This document shows, in pieces, positions 1 to 10,938 of a stretch of DNA of 40,019 bases. The translations under genes were made by a program, and so were the position numbers. This stretch comes from Chromera velia (Eukaryota; Sar; Chromeraceae). Below the pieces are notes generated by a model. The model did not search any database, was not told the DNA's origin, and saw only the letters and a list, made by a program, of their open reading frames with translations. The stretch's first letter is position 1; each line of letters begins with the position of its first letter. The stretch is taken from assembly GCA_018398765.1 (NCBI GenBank), contig JAHBMJ010005768.1:16360-56378 (forward strand). The letters run 5' to 3'.

Positions 1-8
1 GGGGGGCG

Positions 9-46
<38 letters not shown>

Positions 47-280
47 GACAGAGAGAGAGAGAGAAAGAACCGCACACACGTACACACACGCGCGTGTACA
101 CACACACACACCTTTTCACACGCATACGTACACACACCTTTTAACATATTCACAAACCGATAGAAAACAATTGAAAATATTTTCCAGCATCACTTTCGAA
201 AGATACCCCATGTGTCCCTGAAGCACTGAATCAGCTGCCTGCAGCCCACACTCGCACACCCACTTCACATACCCTCTCAC
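1..280. repeat. GA and CA microsatellites, then 3' flank of the thioredoxin gene
   Basis: Bases 11-65 are almost pure GA dinucleotides, followed by CA-rich sequence to about 140. From about 140 to 280 the sequence is unique and lies just downstream of the thioredoxin stop codon on the minus strand, so it probably holds that gene's 3' UTR. I see no other gene here. Confidence 0.85.
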
Positions 281-502
281 TCACTCGCTAAGAGGTCGCA
301 GCTCCGCCACCCGCCCTGCGTTGGTCTTCCTGCCCACAAGCTCGGTCAGGAATTTCTGGAGCACGGGGGGTTGGGGGAGGCCTTCAAACTTGTCGACAAT
401 CTCTCCATCCACAAAGCCGAACACGCTGGGAAGGCCCTTCACCTGAAAAGCAACGACGCATTGACTCACATCCAGATTCACTTTCACACACATGAAGACA
501 CA

Positions 503-555
<53 letters not shown>

Positions 556-1016
556 TGCTTACCGATATGTTATCTCACTTTCACATTCACTTTCGCATTA
601 AGTCCCACACCCATGGGCACACACTTTCACAAACAAGAAAAGAGACGCACATCGACATGCAGAGAGTGCATATCACGGTTATCGTTTCTTTTCTTTTCCC
701 TTCTCTTCTCATCTTTTGTCCTTCTCGTAAGCAGCCCGGGACAAAAGTACAAAAGACACGGTCCAAAATCCCGAAAGGCACACGGAGACGTGAGCAAGCA
801 GAGAGAAAGCAAGATAGAAGGATAGAAAGAAAGAAAGAATGAATGAATGCATAGATGAACAAAGGAACGAAGGAAAATAAAAAGGAACAATCGAAGGAAG
901 GAAACGGAATGAATGAATGAATGAATGAATGAATGAATGAACAAATAAAGGAATGAATGCATAAATGAGTGAAGGCAGGAAGGAAGGAAGGAAGGAAGGA
1001 AGGAAGGGAAGGAAAC

Positions 1017-1049
<33 letters not shown>

Positions 1050-1362
1050 ATGAAAGAATGAAAGAAAGAAAGAATGAAAGAATGAAAGAATGAAAGAATA
1101 AAAGAAAGAAAGAAAGAAAGAAAGAATGAAAGAATGAAAGAATGAAAGAATGAAAGAAAGAATGAATGAAAAAATGAAAGAAAGAAAGAATGAATAAAAG
1201 AAAGAAAGAAACGGAGAAGGGGCGAAAAAAAAAAAAGGAAGGAAGAAAAGGAAGGAAGGAAGGAAGGAAGGAAGGAAGAAAGAAAGAAAAGCAAGGAAGG
1301 AAGGAAGGAAGGAAGGAAGAAAACAAGAAAGCAAGAAAGCAAGAAAGCAAGCAAGAAAGAAA

Positions 1363-1393
<31 letters not shown>

Positions 1394-1454
1394 AAAAGAA
1401 AGACAGAAACAAAGAAAGAAAGAAAGAAAGAAAACAAGCAAGCAATCAAGCATG

Positions 1455-1497
<43 letters not shown>

Positions 1498-1527
1498 AAG
1501 AAAGCAAGAAAGAAAGAAAGAAAGAAA

Positions 1528-1559
<32 letters not shown>

Positions 1560-1654
1560 ACGAACGAACGAAAGAAAGAAAGAAATAAAGAAAAAGAAAG
1601 AAAGAACGAACAAACGAACGGACGAACGGACGAACGCACGAAAGAAAGAAAGAA

Positions 1655-1689
<35 letters not shown>

Positions 1690-2314
1690 GAAGGAAGGAA
1701 GAAAGGAAGGAAGGAAGGAAGGAAAAAAGAAAGGAAGGAAGAAAGAAAGGAAAGAAAGGAAAGGAAGGAAGGAAGGAAGGAAGGAAGAAAGAAAGAAAGG
1801 AAGAAAGGGGAAGGAAGGAAGGAAGAAAGGAAGGAAGAAAGGAAGGAAGGAAAGAAGGAAAGAAGGAAAGAAAGAAAGAAGGAAAGAAGGAAAGAAGGAA
1901 GAAAGGGAGGGAGGGAGGGAGGAAGGAAGAAAGGAAGAAAAAAGAAAAGAAGGAAAAAAAAAAAAAAAGAAAGAAAGAAAGAAAGAAAGAAAGGAAGGAA
2001 GGAAGGAAGAAAGGAAGGAAGGAAGGAAGGAAGGAAGGAAGGAAGGAAAGAGCAAGGAAGCCAGTAAGGAAAAAAAAAAAGGAGGAAAGGGAGGAAATGG
2101 AAGGAAAGGAGCGGGAGAAAAGGAAAGCAAGCAGGAAAGAGTGAAGGACTTCTTCTGTGCTTCGAGTTCTCAACAATCCAACCACCCTGGGACATTCATG
2201 CGCGCGTGTGTCTTTATGCAGATACATGAAGAGGGAGAAAGGCAGGCAACGACAGGAAGTCAGAGACACAGACAAGAGACACAAGTAGAGACAAAGTGCT
2301 GTCCAATGAGAGAC

Positions 2315-2350
<36 letters not shown>

Positions 2351-2990
2351 CGCAGAGACGCTGATGCGAGCACCATCAAGATGCCATCTGCACTTGCAGC
2401 CGACCTTCAACAGCTTCGAGATGTGCTGGAACTTGTCGGAGTTCACCTTCACCACTCGAAACAAGCCACCCGCATTGATCGCCGTCTCCTCCAAAGCAGG
2501 CGCCAGAGCCTTGCACGGCCCGCACCAGTCGGCGTAGATGTCCAGCACCACAGGTACTTTGGTTTCCAGCACAAGTGCCTGGATGTCCTCTACCTGCTTC
2601 ACCTCGAACACCACATCGGCCTTTCGGGCCCGATCGGGCATGCCGGAGACTGAGGGAGGGGCGGAGGCACGAGACGGGCTAGCGGTACTGGGTCCACTTG
2701 CCATTGCCGCCTGTGCCTCCCGCAGCATATCGCTGTCAGTTCCAGCCCCCTTGCCCAGAAACCCCTTCACAGACCGCGAGATGTCAGAGAACAGAGCACC
2801 CTCACTTGAGGCTACAAGGGCTTCTGTCAGGTGTCTCTTTTGGGCTGCATGCAGAAGGAGAAGTCAGTCACAATTCTCACATTCGAGAAGACAGTTACCA
2901 GCGCGGCATGAAAGGGGACACTCACTCACCTTTCCAGGCTGTCCCTCCAGCACATAGCGAAAGTGCCAGAAGCAGAAATCGTGACACCAT
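281..2990 (-). CDS. TRX: Thioredoxin with plastid-type bipartite presequence (3 exons)
   Basis: Thiol-disulfide oxidoreductase of the thioredoxin fold. Exons on the minus strand are 2990-2930, 2844-2405 and 442-281, giving 220 residues. Introns begin GTGAGT and GTCGGC and end GCAG and TTTCAG; phases are 1 and 0. The active site WCGPC is at residues 127-131, and the cis-proline loop (GLP, Pro about 172) is supplied by exon 3, so the second join restores the fold. The start at 2990 was chosen because exon 1 encodes a signal peptide (basic start, hydrophobic core at about residues 5-13, small residues, then Trp). Residues 20-95 are rich in Ser, Ala, Arg and Lys, like a transit peptide. Signal plus transit layout is known for complex plastids, so plastid import is inferred; the secretory pathway alone is the alternative. 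Intron 2 is 1,962 bp and mostly simple repeat. The thioredoxin identity is secure; the targeting is probable. Confidence 0.93.
811..2140. repeat. 1.3-kb polypurine tract inside thioredoxin intron 2
   Basis: The plus strand is almost all A and G for about 1.3 kb. It is built of interrupted AAAG, AAGG and GAAT tetranucleotides, with a (GA)n block at 1455-1490 and scattered AACG and AAGC variants. As the host gene runs on the minus strand, the pre-mRNA carries a long CU-rich tract here. Long open frames coding for runs of Phe, Ser and Leu (or Lys, Arg and Glu) are repeat artefacts. Smaller CA/GA blocks at about 505-556 and a (GA)n block at about 2319-2346 lie in the same intron. Confidence 0.95.
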
Positions 2991-3333
2991 GGTTCACAGT
3001 TTACACAGTCAGATCAAATGAAGCAAGCGTGAGAAATTTCGGGGCCTTCTTTGATAAAGTTGGTAAACCTGGGTCGTGGACACGGACAGGTCGAGACATG
3101 GATCTGTTCGAACATGGAACCGTCCACACTGAGTCACCAGGGGCCAGCGGAACGACACGGAAATGGTGACTGAAGGGAGATCGTGTCAGAAAGTTGGAGA
3201 CGGCCGTTCACGACTCGAGTGGGATCATGACTGAGGCAGGCCCGGAAAGTTAAGCATGCGACAGGCGCGAAAAGCGAAAATCGTCGAAAAACCAACTCGG
3301 CTTCAAGCCGCGCACTGCACGAAGCACTGAATC
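2991..3333. promoter_or_regulatory. Shared divergent promoter region, thioredoxin (-) / methyltransferase (+)
   Basis: The two start codons face away from each other with 343 bp between them. This stretch has no long repeat and no open frame that looks coding, so both promoters and 5' UTRs must lie here or overlap the genes. I see no recognisable TATA box or named motif; the assignment rests on position only. Confidence 0.55.
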
Positions 3334-4415
3334 ATGCATTGCTCAGAAGACAATTCACCTCTGGAAAGCAGCTGTGACACTGATGAGCTGGGGCATCGCT
3401 TTCCTTTGAATTCATTGCAAACTGTGGCAGCAGAAGTGCTGGGTGACATGAGTAAAGGAAAGGCGAAGAAAGAGCCACAGCGCGGGAAGGCTCGGCCAGG
3501 CGTTGCAGGCCAAGATGAAGAGACGGAGGGGATACGCAATCGCTACGCAGAACTGGGTGAGTGGGTGGTTGGCTGGGAGGTTGCACGTCGGATTTCTCTG
3601 GCCAAATCTTCCTCAGATTGCATGCTCAAGGTGTGTACTGTTACTCTTTGCGTGCAGGTGTGGAGGGATACTATGCCTCTCACGGAAGCGACTACTCGAA
3701 TCCACATACGGAACAAGTACGTGAGCTTCTGAAGGCGAACTTTCACAGGCTCGACGTTAGAGATGAACCGCCTCCGCTGGATCTCTGTTGTGGAGCTGGA
3801 GAGGTAACAAGCGTTCTTGCAGAGATGGGCATTCGCAGGGTGGTTGGTTGTGATCCTTACACGGAGACGGCCTTCCTCCGAGAGACGGGCAAAGTGATCA
3901 AGGAGACGGGGGTGACATTGGAGACGGAGTTTCTGCCCTTCTCCTTCAGGGACATCGTTGAGGGAGCCCTTGAAGGACGTCATTTTTCTTGTATCATCTG
4001 CAGTTTCGCTTTACACCTCTGTCCAGACTCTTCCCTGTGGCCTGTAGTCTTCCAACTTTTCCAGACGTCACCCCGGATTATAATCCTCACGCCCCACAAA
4101 CGCCCGGCTTTGGAGTACCTTGGGGGGGAGCTGGGAGATGTCAGGCTCGAGTTTTCTGCAGAGGCCCTGACTGGACGGGGTAAGGCGGTTCGTTTGAAGA
4201 GTTACGTCAGGGGAGAGCCCAGTGAGGCCGCCTCAAGTTCCGCTCAGATCACGTCGGTGCCTTCTCAACCGGACACTGTGCCTGCTGCCTCCGCACCCGC
4301 GGGGAAAGATTCAGTGCCAAACGAGAACAAGGAATCAGAGATTCGATCCCGCCAAGAGACACCCATCATGAAGGGAGCAGAAGATCAGTTGACGCAGAAG
4401 ACAGAAGGAACATGA
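3334..4415 (+). CDS. SAM-dependent methyltransferase-like protein (2 exons)
   Basis: Exons 3334-3556 and 3658-4415 join across a 101-bp intron (GTGAGT...GCAG, phase 1) to give 326 residues. Motif I of class I methyltransferases is clear at about residues 115-124 (LDLCCGAGEV), and an acidic residue in GCDPYT at about 140 fits the ribose-binding position. A hydrophobic strand with CSFALHL and a later IIILTPHKRP stretch fit motifs IV-V. The N-terminal 40 residues are weak, and an internal Met before SKGKAKK (3449) is a possible true start. The last about 80 residues are Ser, Pro and Glu-rich, look disordered and have no motif. The segment just before motif I (YYASHGSDYSNPH) may bind the acceptor, but I cannot name the substrate. 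The gene is divergent from the plastid-type thioredoxin. The fold is fairly sure; the function is unknown. Confidence 0.8.
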
Positions 4416-5088
<673 letters not shown>

Positions 5089-5464
5089 CCTGCCTGCCTG
5101 CCTGCCTACCCGCTGCCTGCTTGCCTGCCTACCTGCCTGCCTGCCTACCTGCCTACCCGCTGCCTGCCTGCCTGCTTGCCTGCCTACCTGCCTGCCTACC
5201 CGTGCCTGCCTACCCGTGCCTGCCTGCCTGCTTGCCTGCCTACCTGCCTGCCTGCCCAAAGGAGTGCAGCCGAAGCAGCGCTGCCAAGAGAGGACGAGAA
5301 TTACTTGTAAATGAGTGGAATCAGAAGAAGAACAAAGTTGACATACTCTCTGTCCGTCTGTCTGTCTGTCTGAACTTCCCGACTCTGAAAGAAAGGATGC
5401 GACAAAGTGAATTAAAGAAAAGACGATATAGTCTGTCTGTCTGTCTGTCTGTCTCTGTCTGTCT
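5089..5464. repeat. CCTG-type and GTCT tetranucleotide repeats
   Basis: Bases 5089-5257 consist of CCTG units interrupted by TACC, CCGC and CTTG variants. Two shorter GTCT arrays follow at about 5349-5372 and 5430-5464. The Leu-Pro-Ala-Cys open frames here come from the repeat. Confidence 0.93.
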
Positions 5465-6170
5465 TAGTGGCGGTTTTGCCTAGGGTTTTGCTCTGTTGCC
5501 TTTTTTTCTTTTTTCTTTCTTTCCGTCCTTCCTTACTTCTTTCCTTCCTTTTCTTTCTATCTGATTATCCCTGACGATTCCCTGTCTCTCTAAGACTCTC
5601 TTTACCCGCCTGCCTGCCTTTCTCCCTCAGACTGTCTTTCCTTCTCCCCGGCCCTCTCTTTCCCTAGCTCCCACCCGCCTTTTTATACCCTCTCTTTTTC
5701 TTTTTTTCCTCTTTTAACTTTTCATTCACTTTCAACAAGCGTCAAAAAGATGTTGTCAACTTGTCATAATATCTCTTCAAGTTGCCCATGCAGGCCTCAG
5801 CAGGCCTAAATGTTTATTTCTTAAGATTTTAGATTAAATTTCTAAGATTAGTTCTTTCTCTTGATTTTTCATTCTTATGATTATTCATTCTTTCCTTTCT
5901 TCCTCTAAATAGAAGAAGACTGCATCCGATTTCGATCTAAACCCGACATCAATCGACTTTGTTTTTGTTTATATTTTTTTTTAGATTTTTTTTCTAGTTT
6001 TTTAAACTTTTTAAAAAAAACTAGTACAAATTAATTTGATATGATAGTCTATAATGTGTATAGTTAGGTGTATAGCTTATACAATCCTAGGTACAATCTG
6101 GGTGATTGCATGCTTGTGTTATAAGTTTTTAAGTATTATCCTTAGAATTAATATCTAGATCTAGATCTAG
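5465..6170. other. Pyrimidine-rich then AT-rich intergenic DNA
   Basis: The plus strand is CT-rich to about 5730 and then strongly AT-rich. Bases 6152-6171 hold a self-complementary GATCTA run. I see no gene. This DNA is the 5' flank of the LINE remnant that follows. Confidence 0.7.
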
Positions 6171-8970
6171 ATTATTATTAGGCTAGTACTAGTAGGCCTA
6201 TTATTATTAGACAGAAGCAAAAGAATGGAGGATAGACATAAAGAAGGTGCATGAAGGATTGAAAAAGAACGGAAACCCTAAAAAAGTGGCAGGGAAAGAT
6301 GACATGTCTCTGGGTGTGCATGGTGCAATGGCAAAGTCGGCAACAGTGGTCGAGTATTACCATAGATTGATAAATGTGTGTGCTCGTTTCGTATGGTGGC
6401 CATCTGGATGGAATGATCTTGTGATCTCCACACTTCCCAAACCAGGGAAGCCGCAGAACATTCAAAAAGGATGGAAACCAATCTACTTAGACTCCAAGAG
6501 TCAGCCAATATAAAATGGGGGGAGTTGTACATGAGGGATGCGGTAGAGACCGAGGGAAGGGAGAAATGGAACCATGTGCAGTTCGCCTACAGTAAAGGGG
6601 TGGGAACCTTAAATACAATTTTTCTTTTGCTTCAATCGATCGCTCGTCTCGAGATTCTTTTTGTTTCTTTTATTGATTTCATAAGTGCATTTGATAAAAC
6701 ATCTCACAGTAGAATGCCTGAACAGTTGAGAAAGCACGGGGTACGGGAAGAGACCATTAAGTGGGTATGTGAGTCGCTGCGAAATATCACAGCAAGGGTG
6801 AAGGGGAGGGATTTCTAGTTTTGGGAAGAAAAGGGGTCAAAGCAGGGAGGTCCGGCAGGACCTTCTCTGTTTAAGAGATATACAAATGACATGCTAGCAG
6901 ACATTGGGAGGAGGGCAGGCCTCACTGGGAGGGGTCCCAAGCTCTAGAAAGGCCCCGAGGGTGCGCAAGAGAACTTCCCTATCAAGCTTTTTGCTGATGA
7001 TACGTACCTTCAATCGATAGAGGCAGAGGAGATGGAGAGGCTTCTGAAGGCACTAGAGGACTATGCGAGGCCTTTAAAGCTCTTTCTGTCAGATAAGTCA
7101 AGAATAATGAAGTTTGGACAGAAAGCGGGGGAGAGAAGAAAGCGATTCACGATGGGAGGGGCGGAGTTAGTTCAGGCAAGTGAATATCCGTACCTTGGCC
7201 TTCTTTTCACAGAAGATTGCTCCACAGATGCAATGATGAGAGAAAGAATGATTAAGGCAGAAAGAGTCTTTTTTGCATTAAAAAGTAAGATCAGTGCAGG
7301 AGGAGAGATCCCACCCGCAACTTGTTTTTAATGGTTCAGGCACACAGTCATACTGTGTGTGCAGTTTAGTCATATGGATACGAAATACATTCACACTCGC
7401 AGGAAGCGTTTACAGAGTTTGACAGACTACAAAGAAGATTCATTCGATGGGTGCTGCAACTGAGAGAGAAAAAAAGTATACTCACCACTTTCCTTGAAGC
7501 AGGCCTTCTTCTTATCGATCTGGTGGTAACCGTTGCACAGAGAACCCTGATGTCGACAAGCCTTAGGAAGGTAATCCAAAAAGGAAGAGACATACCGACA
7601 GGCTATGCACTCATTCAATCATTGCAGGAAGGAGTCAATTCAGAACTGAGAAGAAGGAAGCCTCACCTCTTTCACTTTTTCTCCCACTTGAAGAAATGTG
7701 TCAAAACACTTTTCACAGAGACAAGAAGCCATCCCTTCTAGATAGCAAGAGAACCAGAAGCTACAGGCAGACAACCTTCCTTTGAGAGAAGAGACAGAAT
7801 ACTAAGGTGGATAGAAACGCTGAAAAAGGAAGAAATTACAAAGAGGAAAAAGGAAGCATTTGCAGAGAGAGTTGAGAGGTCAGTGCAGAAAAGAGGAAGG
7901 GCTGGTGAGAGGGAAGAGCTGAGAGAAGGCGTCATGCATCCTATCTATGCATCTCTATCTAACGGAAATCATCTAAATCTGTGGCTTCACAACAGTAAGA
8001 ATGGAGAAGATACAGACAGAAGCATTTCATTAGATAGAGATAAGATAGGGAGAACTCCTGTCTGCTACACAAAGATAGCTCTCTGGCCTGTCCACAGAAG
8101 AAGGGCTGCATTTCGGGTGGGAGAGAGAAACTTGGAGGTAAACAGGGGGAAGTTCTCAATAGAAGGAGGCAGAGGGACCCCATTAACAGAAAGGAAATGC
8201 ATGGTTTGCTCTGACCTGCTTGACATTCAAGTCGTCGAAGATGAAATCCATGTGCTGACTGAATGCTCTCTGCATGATGGAGAGAGGGCAGACTGCTTGC
8301 AAGCTTTAATGACACACTGGAGTTCGGTGAAAGGGAGAGAGGAGAAAGCTGCAAATAGCAGCAGATGGAAAGTGGATAGTGAAGGGAAGGTAGATAAGAT
8401 CGCTCTATTCTCTTTTTTTTTGAATCAGGCCGGCAAGAATGTCAATACGGTAACCTTTTTGAAAGACGTCATAATGAAAAAACAGGTAGTGAGAGAATGG
8501 AAAAGAAAAAAGGGAGACAATTTGAGTTAAACTTTAGGAAGAGAATTAGATAGGCTGCATCAGGAGAGTTAGAAAAGTGAGAAAGAAAGAAAGAGGGGGA
8601 AGAATTAAAGAGTATGAAAGGGTGTAGAGTGATACAAAGGAAGTAAAAAAGGAGGGAAAAAGGAGGAGGATGATGAGATATGTTGGGAGGTTTTGGAATT
8701 CGCTTCGAGCCGTTCATCTGCAATTCTGGGATCGTTCCCTTTCAAACCCTACTTTGGAATAGAGTGAGCCCTCTCGTATACACACACAGGTGATTAACTG
8801 TTCAATGTGATCTGTTCGCAGCACAGGCTAGACCTGTGCAGGCCGGCCAGGGAGGTCTGATGCGTCTAGGCGCTTTCCCTGGAAGCCGCACGTCGGATAT
8901 TTGGCATTCGGGCAGGAGGCCAATCCTCCGGACATTAATCCTAATCCCAATCACAGAAAAAAAAAAATAA
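6171..8970 (+). mobile_element. 5'-truncated non-LTR (LINE) retrotransposon
   Basis: A decayed LINE copy on the plus strand. Recognisable reverse transcriptase starts near 6211, coding reaches 8530, and about 430 bp of 3' untranslated sequence runs into an A-rich tail at 8957-8967. No endonuclease is seen upstream, which fits the 5' truncation typical of target-primed integration. A short direct repeat (TTATTATTAG) lies at 6173-6182 and 6201-6210 at the left edge, but I could not pair it with a copy after the tail, so the target-site duplication is unknown. Confidence 0.88.
6211..8530 (+). pseudogene. LINE reverse transcriptase remnant with C-terminal CCHC motif
   Basis: Reverse transcriptase fragments appear in order over three frames. 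6211 to about 6490 gives the N-terminal region ending GWKPI. 6471-7331 then gives VQFAYSKGVGT, the motif A-like FIDFISAFDK, the QGGPAGPSLF palm segment, and the catalytic FADDT box near 6990-7004. 7391-8530 gives a thumb/connection segment and a C-terminal C-x2-C-x13-H-x4-C motif at about 8200-8265, as in many LINE proteins. In-frame stops lie at 6816, 6945, 7329 and 7739, with frame changes near 6480 and between 7331 and 7391. The copy therefore cannot make an intact protein, though its catalytic Asp residues are preserved. No RNase H or endonuclease is visible. Confidence 0.92.
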
Positions 8971-9260
8971 TAATTTAAGCCCCTCCTCGCTTAGTTTTTT
9001 TTTTTTTCGTCCAACGATGTTAGGTGACAAACAACTGTTGTTCAAGTGTTGCATAAGTGTTGTTTTGGTGTTGCACAAGTGTTGCATAGGTGTTACGCAA
9101 AAAAAAAAAAGAAAAAAATAATTTAAACCAATTCTGGTTTATTTTTTTAATTTTTTTTTGCTGTGATAAGCCTAGGGCTAGTAGTCACTAGTTATAAATT
9201 TTAAGTCTAGGTTTCTGAATGTAATGGAATGTAAACTAATTTGCTACCTAATTTGACAAC
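8971..9260. repeat. AT-rich hairpins and short GTGTTGCA-type minisatellite
   Basis: Downstream of the LINE tail are two A-run/T-run pairs that could fold back (8957-9008 and 9101-9162). Between them, 9030-9095 holds about five degenerate copies of a 10-15-bp unit around GTGTTGCATAAGT. No coding sequence is visible. Confidence 0.65.
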
Positions 9261-10938
9261 AAAATTTTGGTTCGGTGCTCGCACTACCAAAAGAACTAGC
9301 AAAAGAATATCCAGGCCCTTTGGAAAGTTGTGGAAACCCTTATTATCTGCCTGAACTCTTGTTGGGGTCTGTGCAGTCCTGGTTAGACTGTGGTGAAACA
9401 CTCAACGGAAACAACTGCGGCAGATGTACGTCTGTGATTGAGGGAAGAAAGGAACCGTCCCACTCGTCAGACGGTATCCTACTCGTCAGACGGTATCCTT
9501 ATACTTGTCCCTACAAGTCGAGACTGCAAAGGCCCTCGCCCTCACAGACTGACGGGGGAATGAGGACGGGAGAAATTGCGAGAGGAATTAAAGGAAGGAA
9601 TGACACCTCGAATGTGTCAAACAGGGTGCTGTGTCACGTCGGCAGAGTCAGTAATCCGTTCCCAGAAGCGCAAGCACGAACCAAAGACGAAAGAGGACTT
9701 TACTTCGTTCCATGAAATACAGATCAAATTTCACTTATGTGCACAGACCAGGCACGCACCGAAAGACAACACGAAGATCGCATGCACACAGACACAGATG
9801 GGAGAGGAATTCAGATGCACAAAGGAACAGATCGTCGTACAAACCTGTCGAGCAAAACTGCTTGTTTGTTTAAGTTAAATTAACACAAGAAAATAGGCAG
9901 GCAGGCAGGCATCCAGGTGATGCATCGAAGAAGTGCAGCCAGAAAAGCTGCGTGGACAGACTGACAGACTACATGTTGCTTCTTCTCCCGTTTTTTCTTC
10001 ACGTACACAATAGACAAAAAGAAGGAAAGACAGACAGACGAACAGAAAGAAAGAAAGAAAGAAAAGAGTGTGGCAGGCCATCAAAAGAGGAAACAGGATC
10101 AGATCGGTTGTTGGAGTGAAGGGAGAAATGCATCGACGTGGTAGTTAGGGAGGCTGTGCAGGTGGGTGGGTGGGTGTGTTCGTGTGCGTTTGGAGAATCG
10201 AGTGGAGAGAGTACGAGTGAAGACGACGAAAGGATGGATGGATGTTTTCGGCCGGCAAGACCTGCATGTGTCCCGGTTTAAATTCACTCGCCCACCGGTG
10301 TACAAAAACAGAGACGTACTGACGCAACCGGAATCAAAAAAAGAGAATTTCTTGATCTCCACATGCACCTACATTAGGACAGAATTAAACTGTCCCAATC
10401 CCGTTCCTTCAACATGGGGGAGGACATATATGCACAGAGGCTTCCTCCTCGCCTGCGGAGGAAAAGAAGGAACAATCAGGTCTCAGGAGAGTTACCAGGA
10501 ACCAGCACGGATAAGCCGCCGGTCAAAGAAGGGATGGAGAGTGAGTGAATGAGGGGTGAAGCGACCGACCGAGACGCCTTAGCTTCTCTGGTAGGTCTCT
10601 GAAAAACACACACACAGAAACCCTCGCTCCCGTTTCCGTTCCTTTCTTCACTCCCTCCTGTTTCCCGCTCTCCCTTCTTGGAAGTGCATGGGATACAGAT
10701 ATGACGAATTTTCTGTCACACACACGGACAGATGGTAGAAGACAGAGACAAAACGTACAACACGCAAGGCAGGAAAACGGAACAGACAAAGAAGCAGCAG
10801 GAAATCGTCAGCGACTTGCTCGAGTCTCCTTGCACACTTCTCCATTGGTAAATCTTTTCTTCACCCTCTTCCCCCCTCCCCTTTCTTTCCTTCATGACAC
10901 TGCCGTGAAGTCGCATCAAATCAAATGAATACATCAAC
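9261..10938. other. Intergenic, no gene recognised
   Basis: Several open frames of 60-146 codons occur on both strands, but none shows a known motif, a consistent splice pattern or extended codon coherence. A perfect 19-bp tandem duplication (ACTCGTCAGACGGTATCCT) lies at 9462-9480 and 9481-9499. A short GAAA run is at about 10043-10063. The right end probably includes the pyruvate kinase 3' UTR. Confidence 0.6.

Noticed and set aside
587-2770. Very long minus-strand open frame rich in Phe, Ser and Leu
   Set aside because: It is thioredoxin exon 2 read through into the CTTT/CCTT repeat of intron 2; splicing at 2405/442 restores the thioredoxin fold.
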